A stretch of 64,000 nucleotides of DNA from Paraspadella gotoi (taxonomy: Eukaryota; Chaetognatha): NCBI GenBank assembly GCA_051294375.1, contig CM119267.1:24234111-24298110 (forward strand), read 5' to 3'. The translations under genes and the position numbers were made by a program. Below the pieces are notes generated by a model. It was not told the DNA's origin. It worked only from the letters and a program-made list of their open reading frames with translations, and did not search any database. This document shows, piece after piece, positions 1-10,949 of this stretch. Positions within the stretch are counted from its first letter, which is position 1. Every line of letters starts with the position of its first letter.

Positions 1-771
1 TGATGTCACTCGGGTTGTTGATCCAAACATAAAGATCTGAGACGGAACCGACCAAAGGTTCTTTGTACGAAGATTTGTCGTATCCCTTCACTGAATAGAG
101 GCAAGATATATTAATTAGAATATTATAAGTATTCATAAATTTGACTGTGAGATGATAACATAGCAAGACTTTGCATGATTTCAATAATAGTCAACTCATC
201 AGCGTCAATAGAGACCACTGCTATTATTGTTGTTACGATCGTTTATAATAATTGTTTTATGTTTTCATTTTCTCTCAACGCCCCCTATCTAAGCCTCCCC
301 CCCGCCCTTAACTTACCATGACTCCAAGATGGCGGATTTCCGACGAAAAATCTTGGCACAGTAACGTTTTTGGCAGTAACATTGTTCTAACAGGAATTAT
401 TATCAAAAATTAATTTTAATAACGAGTTTAAGTGGCCGTTGTTGTCGCAGTTTGACGAACACACAGAGGGAAAGATGAAAAACATAAACCGCAAGATAGA
501 CTCATGTTAGTTTATCATTCTCTCTCTCTCTCTCTCTCTTCAGTTAACATCCCCCAATCAAGAATTGCAATGCAATGATCCACCCACAACGGAATTGAAT
601 TTGACGTCGTCTTCAAAAGTCTGCAGATTCCCCAAATAGATTTCCACATTGACTGCGTTCTGACGCGAATCTTTACGTTGATGTTGAGCACTGTGGGGAC
701 GGACGAGAGCCAACCCGGGAACATGTCTCCGGCGTTGCTGGTCACAAGTCTGAGCAGAGAGGGAGAGGAGG

Positions 772-838
<67 letters not shown>

Positions 839-1399
839 TGGATTAAGATTTCAGAAAAAAATCATTTCTTTTCCAATTATATATTTTTTCCCCTAATTGT
901 ATCATCTGTTTAGCCAGTGTAACAAATCCTTATAATGATTAACAATGTCACAATTTGTCAACGATTCTATCTCACACTGTGTCAGTGATTGTCTCTCACA
1001 ATTTGTCAGTGATTGTCTCTCACAATTTGTCAGTGATTCTCTCTCACATTTTGTCAGTGATTATCTCTCACAATTTGTCAGTGATTCTCTCTCACAATTT
1101 GTCAGTGATTCTCTCTCACAATTTGTCAGTGATTATCTCTCACAATTTGTCAGTGATTCTCTCTCACAATTTGTCAGCGGTTCTCTCTCACAATTTGTCA
1201 GTGATTCTCTCTCACAATTATTCAGTGATTCTCTCTCAAAATTTGTCAGTGATTATTTTCTCACAATTTGTCAGTGATTCTCTCTCACAATTACTTTCGA
1301 TCCTGAAGCCAAATTCTTATCGGTTGCACTTGAATCACAAAATGGGCGCGTACTGTAAGGAGAGAGAGAGAGATAGAGAGATAGAGAGATAGAGAGAGT

Positions 1400-1442
<43 letters not shown>

Positions 1443-1534
1443 GTTTAGCTAAATAAATATTAATTAATTATTACAATACTCACCATCTGCTGCGTCGAAA
1501 CAAGCGAAAAGAGGAATCGAATCTTTATGTTTTT
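1..1534 (-). CDS. Five-exon gene fragment, product unknown
   Basis: Five minus-strand exons join in one open frame of 113 residues: 1484-1534, 1295-1352, 677-749, 317-386 and 1-90. Every intron is GT-AG with donors GTGAGT, GTAATT, GTAAAG and GTAAGT, and acceptors ending ACAG, TCAG, TTAG and TCAG. Split codons agree at each junction (phases 1, 2, 0, 1), which is hard to get by chance. Introns are 131, 545, 290 and 226 bp. The product begins with a KHKDSIPLFACFDAADV stretch, contains FVIQVQPIRIWLQDR, two NVT sequons close together, and ends SDLYVWINNPSDI at the window edge. The sequons suggest an extracellular or luminal segment, which is inference. I do not recognise the family. The gene continues beyond the left edge, and its 5' exons should lie above 1534, where I could not identify them. 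The (GA)n tracts at 773-835 and 1360-1441 sit just upstream of two acceptors. Confidence 0.62.
773..835. repeat. (GA)n microsatellite
   Basis: Uninterrupted dinucleotide array of about 31 units in the intron before the exon at 677-749. On the minus strand it reads (CT)n and lies about 20 bp upstream of the acceptor. Confidence 0.95.
944..1293. repeat. 24-bp minisatellite, about 14 units
   Basis: Tandem unit of 24 bp built on AGTGATTCTCTCTCACAAT, lightly diverged between units. Because 24 is a multiple of three it stays open on the plus strand (repeating SQFVSDSL), but it lies inside the 545-bp intron of the minus-strand gene and ends against the donor at 1289-1294. I read it as intronic, not coding. 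Confidence 0.93.
1360..1441. repeat. (GA)n tract with GATA interruptions
   Basis: GA array with a few GATA units. In minus-strand sense it supplies the pyrimidine run directly before the acceptor of the exon at 1295-1352. Confidence 0.95.
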
Positions 1535-1619
1535 CTGTTTAATAATAAAAATTATTTTATTTCGTTTCATCAAAGATTATCTGGAAATATTTAATTTTCA
1601 TTACTACTTCACCCACTCT

Positions 1620-2060
1620 GCTCTTTTCACACACTTCCTAATTCCACATTCCCCCTCCTCTCATATTCCCCCCTCCAAAATCTCCCTTTTCACACTTCCA
1701 CTTTTCCCTCTTTCCACACTCCCTCCCTCCCCACCCTTCTCACACTTCCTCCTTCCACGCGCCTCAACCCACACTTCCCCTCTTCACCTTGCTCCTTCCT
1801 CTTCGACACTACCGCCACCGTTCCCACACCTTCCCACCACCCTTCCATACTTCCTCCCTTCCACCCCTCAACCCACACTTCCCCCCCACACTTCCCCCTC
1901 TTCACCTTGCTCCTTCCTCTTCGACACTAACCGCACACCTTCCCACACCTTCCCCCGCCCTTCCCACACTTCCTCCCTTCCACCCTCAACCCACACTTCC
2001 CCCCACAACTTCCCCCTCTTCACCTTGCTCCTTCCTCTTCGACACTACCGCCACCTTCGC
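1620..2060. repeat. Pyrimidine-rich 118-bp minisatellite
   Basis: A segment containing CCTTGCTCCTTCCTCTTCGA recurs near 1788, 1907 and 2026, giving a period of about 118 bp within almost pure C/T DNA on the plus strand. A 299-residue plus-strand frame across it is low complexity and not a gene. Confidence 0.85.
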
Positions 2061-2235
2061 CCAGAAGCTAAACGAATTCAGCGGTGCCGCCGAAGCTCGA
2101 TTCTTCTTCTTCATCTCTTTTCTTTCGGCGACGACGTAAATCCACGGCCTGATTGGGCGGCTCCACGAAAGGGACACTTCCTCTGGCATGGTTGGCCTGC
2201 TCGCCTTCAGAGAGATGTAATTCATGTCGTAGTGG

Positions 2236-2289
2236 CGCTTTTGTCTCTCTCTCGATCTCTCTCATCTCGCGCTCTCTCTTTCGACCACT

Positions 2290-2320
<31 letters not shown>

Positions 2321-2325
2321 TCTCG

Positions 2326-2378
<53 letters not shown>

Positions 2379-2379
2379 A

Positions 2380-2421
<42 letters not shown>

Positions 2422-2425
2422 TCTA
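2236..2425. repeat. (CT)n microsatellite cluster
   Basis: Nearly continuous CT dinucleotides with short interruptions, followed by C/T-rich sequence to about 2520. Confidence 0.95.
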
Positions 2426-2635
2426 GCTATTACTCTTCCTCCCTCCTTCCTCTTCCCTCGCCCTCTCCCTCTCCCTCTCCCCCTCTCCCCTCTCCCCTCT
2501 CTCCTTTCGCTTCTCACCTTTCGGCAAATCCAAATTAACGAAAACGCAAAAACGAAATTTATCCGAAACTCCATCAAAATATTTTTTTTCCCGCTTCTCA
2601 ACGTTCGATTCCGCTGCTCGGCATTTGCCCCTTCT

Positions 2636-2725
2636 TTCTTTTTCCGCTTCTTCTTTCCGCTTCTCAGCGAACGATTCTTCTTTCCGCTTCTCAGCGTCCG
2701 CTTCTTCTTTCCGCTTCTCAGCGGC
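2636..2725. repeat. 27-bp tandem repeat, 3 units
   Basis: TTCTTTCCGCTTCTCAGCG starts at 2651, 2678 and 2705, an exact 27-bp spacing. It lies in AT-rich DNA without a gene (2430-3085). Confidence 0.85.
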
Positions 2726-3089
2726 GAGACGAACGTTTCCTCTCCAATTTCGATTCGTTCATCGCGTAAAAAGTTGAATAAAGCGAAATCGTAACGATCG
2801 AACGTAAGGAAAGAAAAAAAGTGAAGCCGATCTTTTGTTTCTCAATTTTTGACGATAGATGTCTCTAGGGTGTCGCTGTGTCCAGAGAGAAGCCGGGAGT
2901 GGCTCTTTTGTTCGAGAATAAAATCGAGAAAAAGTGAAAATTATTGGACAAAGAATAAATATTGATTAAGAGGAGGAAAACGTGGATGACGTTAAAGGAG
3001 AATCAATGAAAAAATATGCGTTTAAAAAATTGAAAGGAAAAGTGTTTACGGGAAACTCGATCTCGGCCGGAGGCTGATTGCTATCCACC

Positions 3090-3256
<167 letters not shown>

Positions 3257-3435
3257 GTATATATATATCAATATTTAAAAAAAAGAATATGGAATTTCAA
3301 AAGGAAAAAATTAAGATGTTAAAAAATTGAAATCCGAATTTAAAACAAAGGCGGTAGTAAAAAAATGGATTAAAAATCGTGAGGAGAGAGAAAAAAATGA
3401 ATGGAAAAGGAATGAAAAGGAATTTATCCCTGACT

Positions 3436-3464
3436 CACTCTCTCTCTCTCACTCTCACTCTCTC

Positions 3465-3528
<64 letters not shown>
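3436..3528. repeat. (CT)n microsatellite
   Basis: CT dinucleotide array. The following 3530-4020 is A-rich and purine-rich with no gene that I can see. Confidence 0.95.
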
Positions 3529-3531
<3 letters not shown>

Positions 3532-4035
3532 CCAAGCGCCGCAAACCAAGAAAGCAATTTCTTTTAAAAAAATTAAAAAAAACAACTTTTCTCTCTATTA
3601 TTTCCGTTGATTTATGGAGTTTTTCGCCTCTAAAAAACTGAGAGCGAGATCTTCGGGAAATGTCGCTAAGTACGAGAAAGAGGGAGAGGGGAGAAGGGGG
3701 GAGAGAGAGGAGGAAGAGAGGGAGGAGGGGATTATAAGGAGAGTGAAAACTCTGGGAGTGGATAAGCAGTGAGGGAGTCTTGACTGTCCAAAGTCAGCAT
3801 ATTAAATGAATAGAAAAAAAAAGTGTGAAGAATAAAAATAGTTAAAAAAGAAAGTTGTTAGAGAAGAAGAAACAAGTGAATTTAAAATACATAAAAATGA
3901 TATAAGATGTATAATATTAATAAAGAGATAAACTGGAGCAAAGATGAAGAAATAAACCTGGAAAGAAGCAAAGAAAGAAAGAAAGAAAATGAAAGAAAAA
4001 AAATTCGAAAAACTGTAGAATAAAAGAGAGAATGT

Positions 4036-4283
4036 AGTCGGGCATGGCCTAGGTTCACCCCGCCTATAAGCATGACTCTTTCAGTTGTGGATCCAGTGGC
4101 TCATTGAGTAAGCATCAGCTCATGACCACTAGGTACCGGTTATCCCAACCTGGTACCTACCCTGCGGAAGAGTGAGGACGGCCGTAAGCCGCCTTGGGGT
4201 GTGGCAAACCCTCAAGCTGTTCCAACCCAGGACCGTTCCATGTCTGCTAGAGGGGGTTATAGAAGTTACGGATATTCTTCTGC
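4036..4283 (+). mobile_element. tRNA-derived SINE-like element, copy A
   Basis: About 250 bp. It begins with a GGCCTAGGTTCACCCCGCC head, then TGGCTCATTGAG (A-box-like), a degraded B-box region near the GGTACC motifs, then a body with GAGGACGGCCGTAAGCCGCC and GAAGTTACGGAT, ending CTTAGCGCCTTATCC. It is near-identical to the copy at 4425-4692, with a start-to-start offset of about 394 bp. The tRNA-like box arrangement supports a pol III SINE. Assignment to a named family is not possible here. Confidence 0.6.
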
Positions 4284-4424
4284 CCACTTAGCGCCTTATC
4301 CACACTGGTGAGCCCATCCTGTCGAACGTATTCCACCTTCTGATTCCAGGCCCATGGACGTGCGAAGATTGCTCCCCTCCCTCCACTGGAAGCAGTGCAG
4401 GGTGGGTTACAACTGGGGGCATGT

Positions 4425-4692
4425 AGTTGGCATTGCCTAGGTTCACCCCGCCTATAAGCATGACTCTTTCAGTTGTGACCGGTGGCTCATTGAGTAAAGC
4501 CATCAGCTCATGCACTAACGATCCGGGTTCAATCCAACCTGGTACCTACCCTGCGGGAAGAGTGAGGACGGCCGTAAGCCGCCTTGGGGCGTGGCAAACC
4601 TCAACCTGTTCAAGCCCAGGACCCGTTCCATGTGCTAGAGGGGGTTATAGAAGTTACGGATTCATCTTTGCTCCACTTAGCGCCTTATCCAA
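4425..4692 (+). mobile_element. tRNA-derived SINE-like element, copy B
   Basis: The better preserved copy. The A-box-like TGGCTCATTGAG is at 4483-4494 and the B-box GGTTCAATCC at 4526-4535, a normal spacing for a tRNA-type internal pol III promoter. The body matches copy A and, more distantly, the elements at 23521, 33772 and 47797. It ends before an A-rich stretch. About 140 bp of other sequence separates the two copies. Confidence 0.65.
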
Positions 4693-4965
4693 AAAAGACT
4701 AATAAAAGAAAGAATAAGAGAGATAATTATATAAATTAATATAAAACAATAAAAGAATAAAGAACAAAGAAAGAAATAGAAAAGAAGAGAGAAGAAACTT
4801 GCGTTGTAAAAATGAGACGAAACGACTGGAGAGGTGGAGGGAGGAGAGGAGGAGGAGGAAAAGGAGGAAGAAGGAGGAGGAGGAAGAAGAAGAGGAGAAC
4901 GAAAAGTAGAAAAAGAAATCCATCAAGAGGAAGAGATGAGGAGGAGACACGCGTCCATCCACTAT

Positions 4966-5010
4966 CCTCTCTCTCTCTTTCTCTCTCTCTCTCTCCTCTC
5001 TCTCTCTCTT
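4966..5010. repeat. (CT)n microsatellite
   Basis: Short CT array after a GGA/GAA-rich stretch (4825-4940). The frames across it are low complexity. Confidence 0.9.
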
Positions 5011-5103
5011 CATTCCCGCCGCGGGTGCATCAGACGAAAAAAAAGGAGACCCATTCACGATTTTTCTCTCTGAGCCGAAATCACTTCACGAACGGAAACT
5101 AGA

Positions 5104-5455
5104 ATATTTTTCACTGGAACTTCTCACTGATCAATCTTTTTTCTTTTCACTGGAACTTCTCACTGGAGTCAATCTTTTTCTTTTTACTGGAACTTTATCT
5201 CACTGGAGTGAACCTCTTTTTTTTACAGGAACGTAATCTCACTAGTTCTCTCGCTGGAGTGAACCTTTTTATTTTCTCTGGAACTTTATCTCACAGGAGT
5301 GAACCTCTTTCTTTTCACTAGAACTTTTTCTCACTGATTCTCTCACTGGAGTGAACCTTTTTATTTTCTCTGGAACTATATCTCACAGGAGTGAACCTCT
5401 TTCTTTTCACTGGAACTTTTTCTCACTGGTTCTCTCACTGAAGTGAACATCTTTT
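5104..5455. repeat. About 40-bp degenerate minisatellite
   Basis: Alternating CACTGGAACTT, TCTCACTGGAGTGAACC and CTTTTTCTTTT segments recur 8-9 times with variable spacing. The later part shows a higher-order duplication, 5230-5340 against 5341-5440. Confidence 0.8.
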
Positions 5456-6184
5456 CTTTCTTTTGTGAAAATCGTTTCCATTTTTTTTCCTTTTGCTCTT
5501 TTGTTTTCGCTTTTCTTTTTACTCCGTCGATTCGGCGACGCCATCTGCAGGATTTTTTTTCAAAACTCGAATTGTTTTTTTCGTGAACAAAAAAAATTGT
5601 TGACTTTCAAATTCGAAGGAAAAAAAGGAAAGAAAATGAAAAATTCGCTCGACTGAATTATTTCTTATCGAAGCGAAAATAATTTGAGAGAGAAAAGAAA
5701 AAGGGAAAAGTTTAATTTATATTTTAAAAATGAATCTTTAACCAAAAATATAAAAGAAAAATAATTGAAAATTTCTTTCAAAAACAATAAAAACCGAAAT
5801 AAAAGAGAAAATAAAATAAAGCGGTCATTTAGAAAATTACACCTACTATTACTACTATTATTACTACTACTATTACTACTACTGCAACTCAATTAGTGAG
5901 AAACAAAACATTGAAAAAGAAAAATAAATACCAAAAAAATCTGTCAACAAAAATAACAAATTTCCTAATTTGTGGGAAATCGAAAACAATAACAAAATCC
6001 TAGAGGATTAAAAAAATAAAACGACGACGACGACGACGACGACGACAAAAAAAATCGTGAATTCGGCGCCAAATGTGAAATCACGGGGAAATTTCGTTCA
6101 CGTACGAAATCAATCAACGAAGAGGTGAGAAGTCAAAAGTGAGGAGTTGAGAGTGAAGAGCGATAGAGAAGTGAGAAAGAGAAG

Positions 6185-6190
<6 letters not shown>
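5456..6190. other. AT-rich non-coding stretch
   Basis: No gene seen. It holds a short (TAC/TAT)n tract at 5845-5885 and an (ACG)n tract at 6021-6046. Confidence 0.7.
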
Positions 6191-6191
<1 letters not shown>

Positions 6192-6254
<63 letters not shown>

Positions 6255-6317
6255 GAGAGAGATAAAAATAAAAAAAATCAAAGAGAGAAAAAATTGATAA
6301 AACAAATGAAGAGAGAG

Positions 6318-6396
<79 letters not shown>
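6192..6396. repeat. Two (GA)n microsatellites
   Basis: GA arrays at 6192-6250 and 6310-6396 separated by about 60 bp of A-rich DNA. Serine/leucine-rich frames on the minus strand are translation of the repeat. Confidence 0.95.
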
Positions 6397-6402
<6 letters not shown>

Positions 6403-6569
6403 AGCGATAAAAAGGCGACGAATAGAAAGGGAGAGATAAGGGAGAGAAAAATTGTCAAAATAGAATTCTTTTATTTTCAAAAAAATACAAATTGAAATAT
6501 GAAACTCGTCCCCAAAAAAGAAGAAGAATTGTCGACGAAGAATAGAAATTTGACAACAGAGAACGATGG

Positions 6570-6570
6570 A

Positions 6571-6609
<39 letters not shown>
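6570..6609. repeat. (ACG)n microsatellite
   Basis: About 13 ACG units in otherwise A-rich DNA. Confidence 0.93.
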
Positions 6610-7890
6610 GAAATAAATGTGTTTCTCGTTTCGAAAAATGTCGAATGAAAAAAAAGGATGACGGAAACAAAAGATGAGTTTTTTCTGAAAACTCGGGACA
6701 ACGAAGCGCGACGGGCGTGGATGATAAGCGAAAGTAGAAAGAAAGTTAAAGTGGAAAGAAAAAGAGAGAAAAAAGTGAAAGTAAAAGATAAAAATAAGAG
6801 GTAGAAAGTATCATACTAAAATTGTACATTGAAAGTTAAAAAAAACCGAATAAAAGAAAAATGTAAACAAAAATAAACTAAAAAGTAAAAGAAAAAAAAC
6901 AAAAGGTTGAAAAGAAAAAAAAGGGAAAAAAAATATCGTGACGACGTCATTGGAAATTTGAGATAAGAGAAAAGAAGATGAGAGAAAAAAAGAAAAATAA
7001 AAAGAGTAAAAAGTCGATAAGGTTGTAAAAGAAAGAAAAGAGAGAAAAGGAAAAAAGGGAAAAAAGAAAAGGAGAAATAAAAGAGAGAAAAGGAAATGTG
7101 TGAAGATGACGAAATCGCGTTGGATGAAGGAATAAAGAAAAATCGGAAAGAGATTTGGCGGAGGAAAAGGGAGGAAAGGAAAGGGAGAAGGGAGGGAGGA
7201 AAGAGAGAGAGAAAAGGGAGAGAAAGGAGGAAGGGGAAGGAGGAAGGTAGAAAAAGAGGAAGGGAGGAAAAGAATAAGAAAGGAAGAAAAGAGGAAGGAT
7301 TTAAAGAAATTAACGGATCAATGTCATTGGAGAAGGAGAAGAGTGAAAGGGAGAAAGAGCAGAGAGAGAGAGAGAGAAAAGAAAGAAAGGTAGGGAAAAT
7401 AAAATAAGGAATATTCCAGAGAAGGAGTCAAAGATTGAAGAGGCCAAGAATGAAAGAAAAGATTACGCGAGAGACAAGAAAGATAATTGGGAGGAAAATC
7501 AAAATCAGTAGAAAATTAGAAAAAATAAGCATAAAAATCAAAAAAGAAGAACGGTGATTCCAATGTCAAGTCTAAAAAACTTTCTTAGCCCTTGTATTTA
7601 TGAAATGCACTGCAGCGACATTAATTCCTTTTAGTTTTAGGATTTCTTGAAGGCGGCGCTAGCAGTCACTTAGCTTCGAGGTTTTTTCCTGTCTTAACGA
7701 ATGAGCCACCAACTATAGGCAAATCATATGCATTTTGATGTCTAAGTTAAATATATAAATTATATGAAGAAATATATGAAACTAAAAAACAGAAAAAACT
7801 GAAAGAAAGAAAAAATGAAATAAAGAGGAAAAAAATCCGACGATTGTGACTCAAACTTTGCGAGCGAAAGGAAGGACTTCATTAATCAGC
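6610..7890. other. Purine-rich non-coding stretch
   Basis: Strong A/G strand asymmetry from 6720 to 7520 (GAAA, GGAAA, GAGAAA motifs), then ordinary AT-rich DNA to 7890. A Glu/Lys/Arg-rich frame at 7096-7407 is low complexity. No gene is supported. Confidence 0.7.
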
Positions 7891-8006
<116 letters not shown>

Positions 8007-8088
8007 TTGTTGCATCCTCCCCGTTTAGAAGAGATACAGAGAGGTAGAAAATCATAAAACCAGTTCGATAAAAAACCTGGGATGGATA

Positions 8089-8165
8089 AGCAGACCGATA
8101 GACAGACTGACAGACTGACAGACCGACAGACAGACCGACAGACAGACCGACAGACTGAACGACAG
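8089..8165. repeat. GACAGACY 8-bp repeat
   Basis: Runs of GACAGACC and GACTGACA, 8-9 units. Confidence 0.88.
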
Positions 8166-8246
8166 ACCGGATTGACGACTGACAGAAGGCTAAAATAATC
8201 CCAGCGAATTATCATTTTAAGTGTTAGTTAACTTATTTTGATATTA

Positions 8247-8366
8247 ATGAAAACATTGGCCAGAGAAACAAAGGCGAAACAGAGTCGAGTGAATGAGAAA
8301 ATTCCATCGGTCGAATCCGTGAAATTAATTCCAAACGAAGAAGGCGTGAATTTGATCATAACATGA
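8247..8366 (+). CDS. Small ORF, 39 codons, uncertain
   Basis: ATG to TGA with mixed, non-repetitive codons (ends PNEEGVNLIIT), unlike the surrounding low-complexity frames. A plausible acceptor (TTGGCCAG) lies inside it, so it could equally be part of an exon. No family recognised and nothing beside it to support transcription. Confidence 0.15.
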   Translation: MKTLARETKAKQSRVNEKIPSVESVKLIPNEEGVNLIIT

Positions 8367-8519
8367 GAGGCGTTATGTTGTTTGTCTCAATATAGACGGC
8401 GTGATGTTGTCGATGTTGTTGATGTTGTTGTTGATGGTGTGATGTGATTAAAGAAATTCCGTCAGTGGAGTAACTTAATCTAATCCCAATCTTCCAATCT
8501 TTTAATCTTCTAATCCTTA

Positions 8520-8740
8520 TTTGGGGCAATTACTGCAATGCCACAATTACCCAAATTGCAGCGCCGTAATTGATACAATCGCCTTAATTGTCACAATGCC
8601 GATTTTGCATTTCCCACTTGCCGTATTTGTTAAAACATTGTAATTACCGCGTTTGCAACAATTACCATATTGCTGCAATTGGCATCATGCTTCCGCAAAA
8701 CTTCCGCAATGCCGCCATGCCGCGATTTCTGAAAAGCAAT
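8520..8740. repeat. Degenerate CAATTACCGC/GCCGTAATTG repeats
   Basis: Loosely repeated words (CAATTACC, ATGCCGC, TTGCAAC) at irregular spacing, a decayed simple-sequence array. Confidence 0.5.
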
Positions 8741-8870
8741 TATGCTATTATGTCTCACTCAGTCTCCGATTTCTCTGAGCTTTCACGCGACGGCGAAGGA
8801 CAAGAGAAAAGAATAATAATTTTTTATGCATAAATTGGGAAATTGTTTTCTAGAATAACAATGGACAACG

Positions 8871-9116
8871 NNNNNNNNNNNNNNNNNNNNNNNNNNNNNN
8901 NNNNNNNNNNNNNNNNNNNNNNNNNNNNNNNNNNNNNNNNNNNNNNNNNNNNNNNNNNNNNNNNNNNNNNNNNNNNNNNNNNNNNNNNNNNNNNNNNNNN
9001 NNNNNNNNNNNNNNNNNNNNNNNNNNNNNNNNNNNNNNNNNNNNNNNNNNNNNNNNNNNNNNNNNNNNNNNNNNNNNNNNNNNNNNNNNNNNNNNNNNNN
9101 NNNNNNNNNNNNNNNN
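8871..9116. other. Assembly gap, 246 N
   Basis: Run of undetermined bases followed by a (GA)n array. Confidence 1.
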
Positions 9117-9125
9117 GTGGGTTGT

Positions 9126-9126
<1 letters not shown>

Positions 9127-9164
<38 letters not shown>

Positions 9165-9172
9165 AGAGAGAG
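9127..9172. repeat. (GA)n microsatellite
   Basis: GA array immediately right of the assembly gap. Confidence 0.93.
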
Positions 9173-9359
9173 GAAGCCACTGCCACTTTTTCTTTTCCTC
9201 TTTTTTATGGCTTCTTTGTTATTTCTTCCTTTTGGCTTCCTCTATATATTTTTTATGAACTTTTTTCCCAACATTCATATTTTTTAAAAAATCGTTTCTT
9301 GACATTTGACTTTATCTTGTTTTTATTTATGCCCTCTCCTCTCTATCTTCTCTAACTCT

Positions 9360-9402
9360 TCCTCCTCTCTCTCTCCTCTTCCAATCTCTCGTCTCTATCT
9401 CC

Positions 9403-9441
<39 letters not shown>

Positions 9442-9900
9442 TCCTTCTCTCCTTCCGTCTTCTCTTCTGCTCGTGTCTCTCTTCTCGTTCTCTCTCTCTC
9501 TGCTCAGCCTGTCGTTCGTCTTGTCCCTTCTCTCTATCGTTCGTCTCTTCGTCTATGCGTCCTCTCGTCTCTCTCCATACTTTTTCCATCTTTTCTCTTT
9601 CTTTGGGTCTGGTGTTTTTTTTTTCCGTTAAAACTCTTTTCCCTTTTTCCTTTCTTTGTCCTTCCCTATGTCCTAACTTCTTTTCTTTCTACTGTTTTGT
9701 CCCTTTCTTCTCTCTCTCTCTTGGCCGATCATTTCTTTCTTTCTTTCTTTTCGTCTTATTTCCGATATTCCTCTTTCTTATTTCCTTTTCTTCTTTATTT
9801 CTTCTGTCTTTCTTATCCTTCTTTTTCTTGTCCTTCCTTCGCCTTTCTTGTTTTCATCTTTTTGTCACTTTCCCTTGCCTTCTTTCCTCTTTTCTTCGGC
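9360..9900. repeat. Polypyrimidine region with (CT)n
   Basis: About 540 bp almost entirely C/T on the plus strand, with a CT array at 9407-9440 and TTTC clusters. Ser/Leu/Phe-rich frames here are not genes. Confidence 0.85.
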
Positions 9901-10020
9901 GAATTCCATCAAAAGTCTTGAGCTTTGGAAGAAACTCCGGGTTTACGTAACGTTCACATGTAAAGTGCCGAATGACGGAATTTCGAAATTGGGGGTTGTT
10001 GTGGAAAATGAAGGGAGTGA

Positions 10021-10022
10021 GT

Positions 10023-10062
<40 letters not shown>

Positions 10063-10090
10063 AGAGAGGAAGAGAGAGAGGAGAGAGGTC
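10021..10090. repeat. (GA)n with adjoining (CT)n
   Basis: GA array followed at 10088-10122 by CT-rich sequence, so the two could fold into a hairpin. The next 400 bp are A-rich without a gene. Confidence 0.88.
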
Positions 10091-10518
10091 TCTCTGTCTC
10101 TCTCTCTTTCTCTCACTCTCTCCTCTTTAATTTTAGTTCATTTTGTTTTTCTCTAAGCCAAAAAAGCCCAACCCAGTTCGAATAGTAATTATCCTGTTCA
10201 TGCGATGTCATTACAATAACATTAAAAATATATCTTTAAAAAAATGAAAAGTTATTCGCCAAGAGAGAGAATTAAAAAATAAAAACCTGACACCAACTGA
10301 AAAGATAAGAGTCAAAAAAGTTGGGAAATAAAAAAAGGAAAGGAAAGACGTCTGATGAAAAGGAAACGATTTGAAGAGAAAATGAGGAAATAAAAAGTCA
10401 GTGGAGGAAAAGGAAAGAAATTTGAGAAAAAGGAATGAATTGGAGGAAAAATGAAAGAAATGGGAAGGAAAAGGAAAGAAATTGGAGGGGGAGGGACTGA
10501 GAGAAGAGAAGGAGTAAG

Positions 10519-10527
10519 AAAGAAAAA

Positions 10528-10611
<84 letters not shown>

Positions 10612-10612
10612 A
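10519..10612. repeat. (AAAG)n microsatellite
   Basis: About 22 tandem AAAG units. Confidence 0.96.
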
Positions 10613-10658
10613 GGTAGAAAAAGGAAGGAAGGAAAAAAAAACTGAAACTAGAAACTAT

Positions 10659-10683
10659 GAAGCGGGGGAGAGAGAGAAAGAGA

Positions 10684-10747
<64 letters not shown>
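10659..10747. repeat. (GA)n microsatellite
   Basis: GA array of about 40 units. Confidence 0.96.
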
Positions 10748-10749
<2 letters not shown>

Positions 10750-10791
10750 CAAAATTGATGATTCAGGATCGCCACTAAGGGAAGGCGTCAC

Positions 10792-10853
10792 CCGCCGACA
10801 CCGCCGCCACCGCCGCCGCCGCCCCGGCCCCGGCCCCGCTGCAGCAGCCGCTG
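10792..10853. other. GC-rich CCG/CCGGCC patch
   Basis: Island of CCGCCA, CCGCCG and CCCCGGCC words then CTGCAGCAGCCGCTG, sharply GC-rich against the AT-rich surroundings. It may mark a promoter or be a decayed trinucleotide repeat. No exon is evident. Confidence 0.55.
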
Positions 10854-10949
10854 TGGTCCCCTACGTTTCTGTCGCCGTCAAGATTCCGATAAGGTTGTGA
10901 TTTTTTTTTTTACCGGTCCGATTCTATAGGGAGGAGTTTGAGAATAGAA

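Noticed and set aside
538-640. Plus-strand exon after a perfect (CT)n-TTCAG acceptor at about 525-542
   Set aside because: A 31-codon frame is open, but it lies in an intron of the better supported minus-strand gene and has no clear donor.
2068-2307. Minus-strand exon with RRRRKKRDEEEESS
   Set aside because: Its possible splice ends do not match the phase needed by the exon at 1484-1534, and part of it is repeat.
1527-2426. 299-codon Ser/Pro/Leu ORF
   Set aside because: Translation of pyrimidine-rich minisatellite and (CT)n; overlaps the spliced minus-strand gene at its left end.
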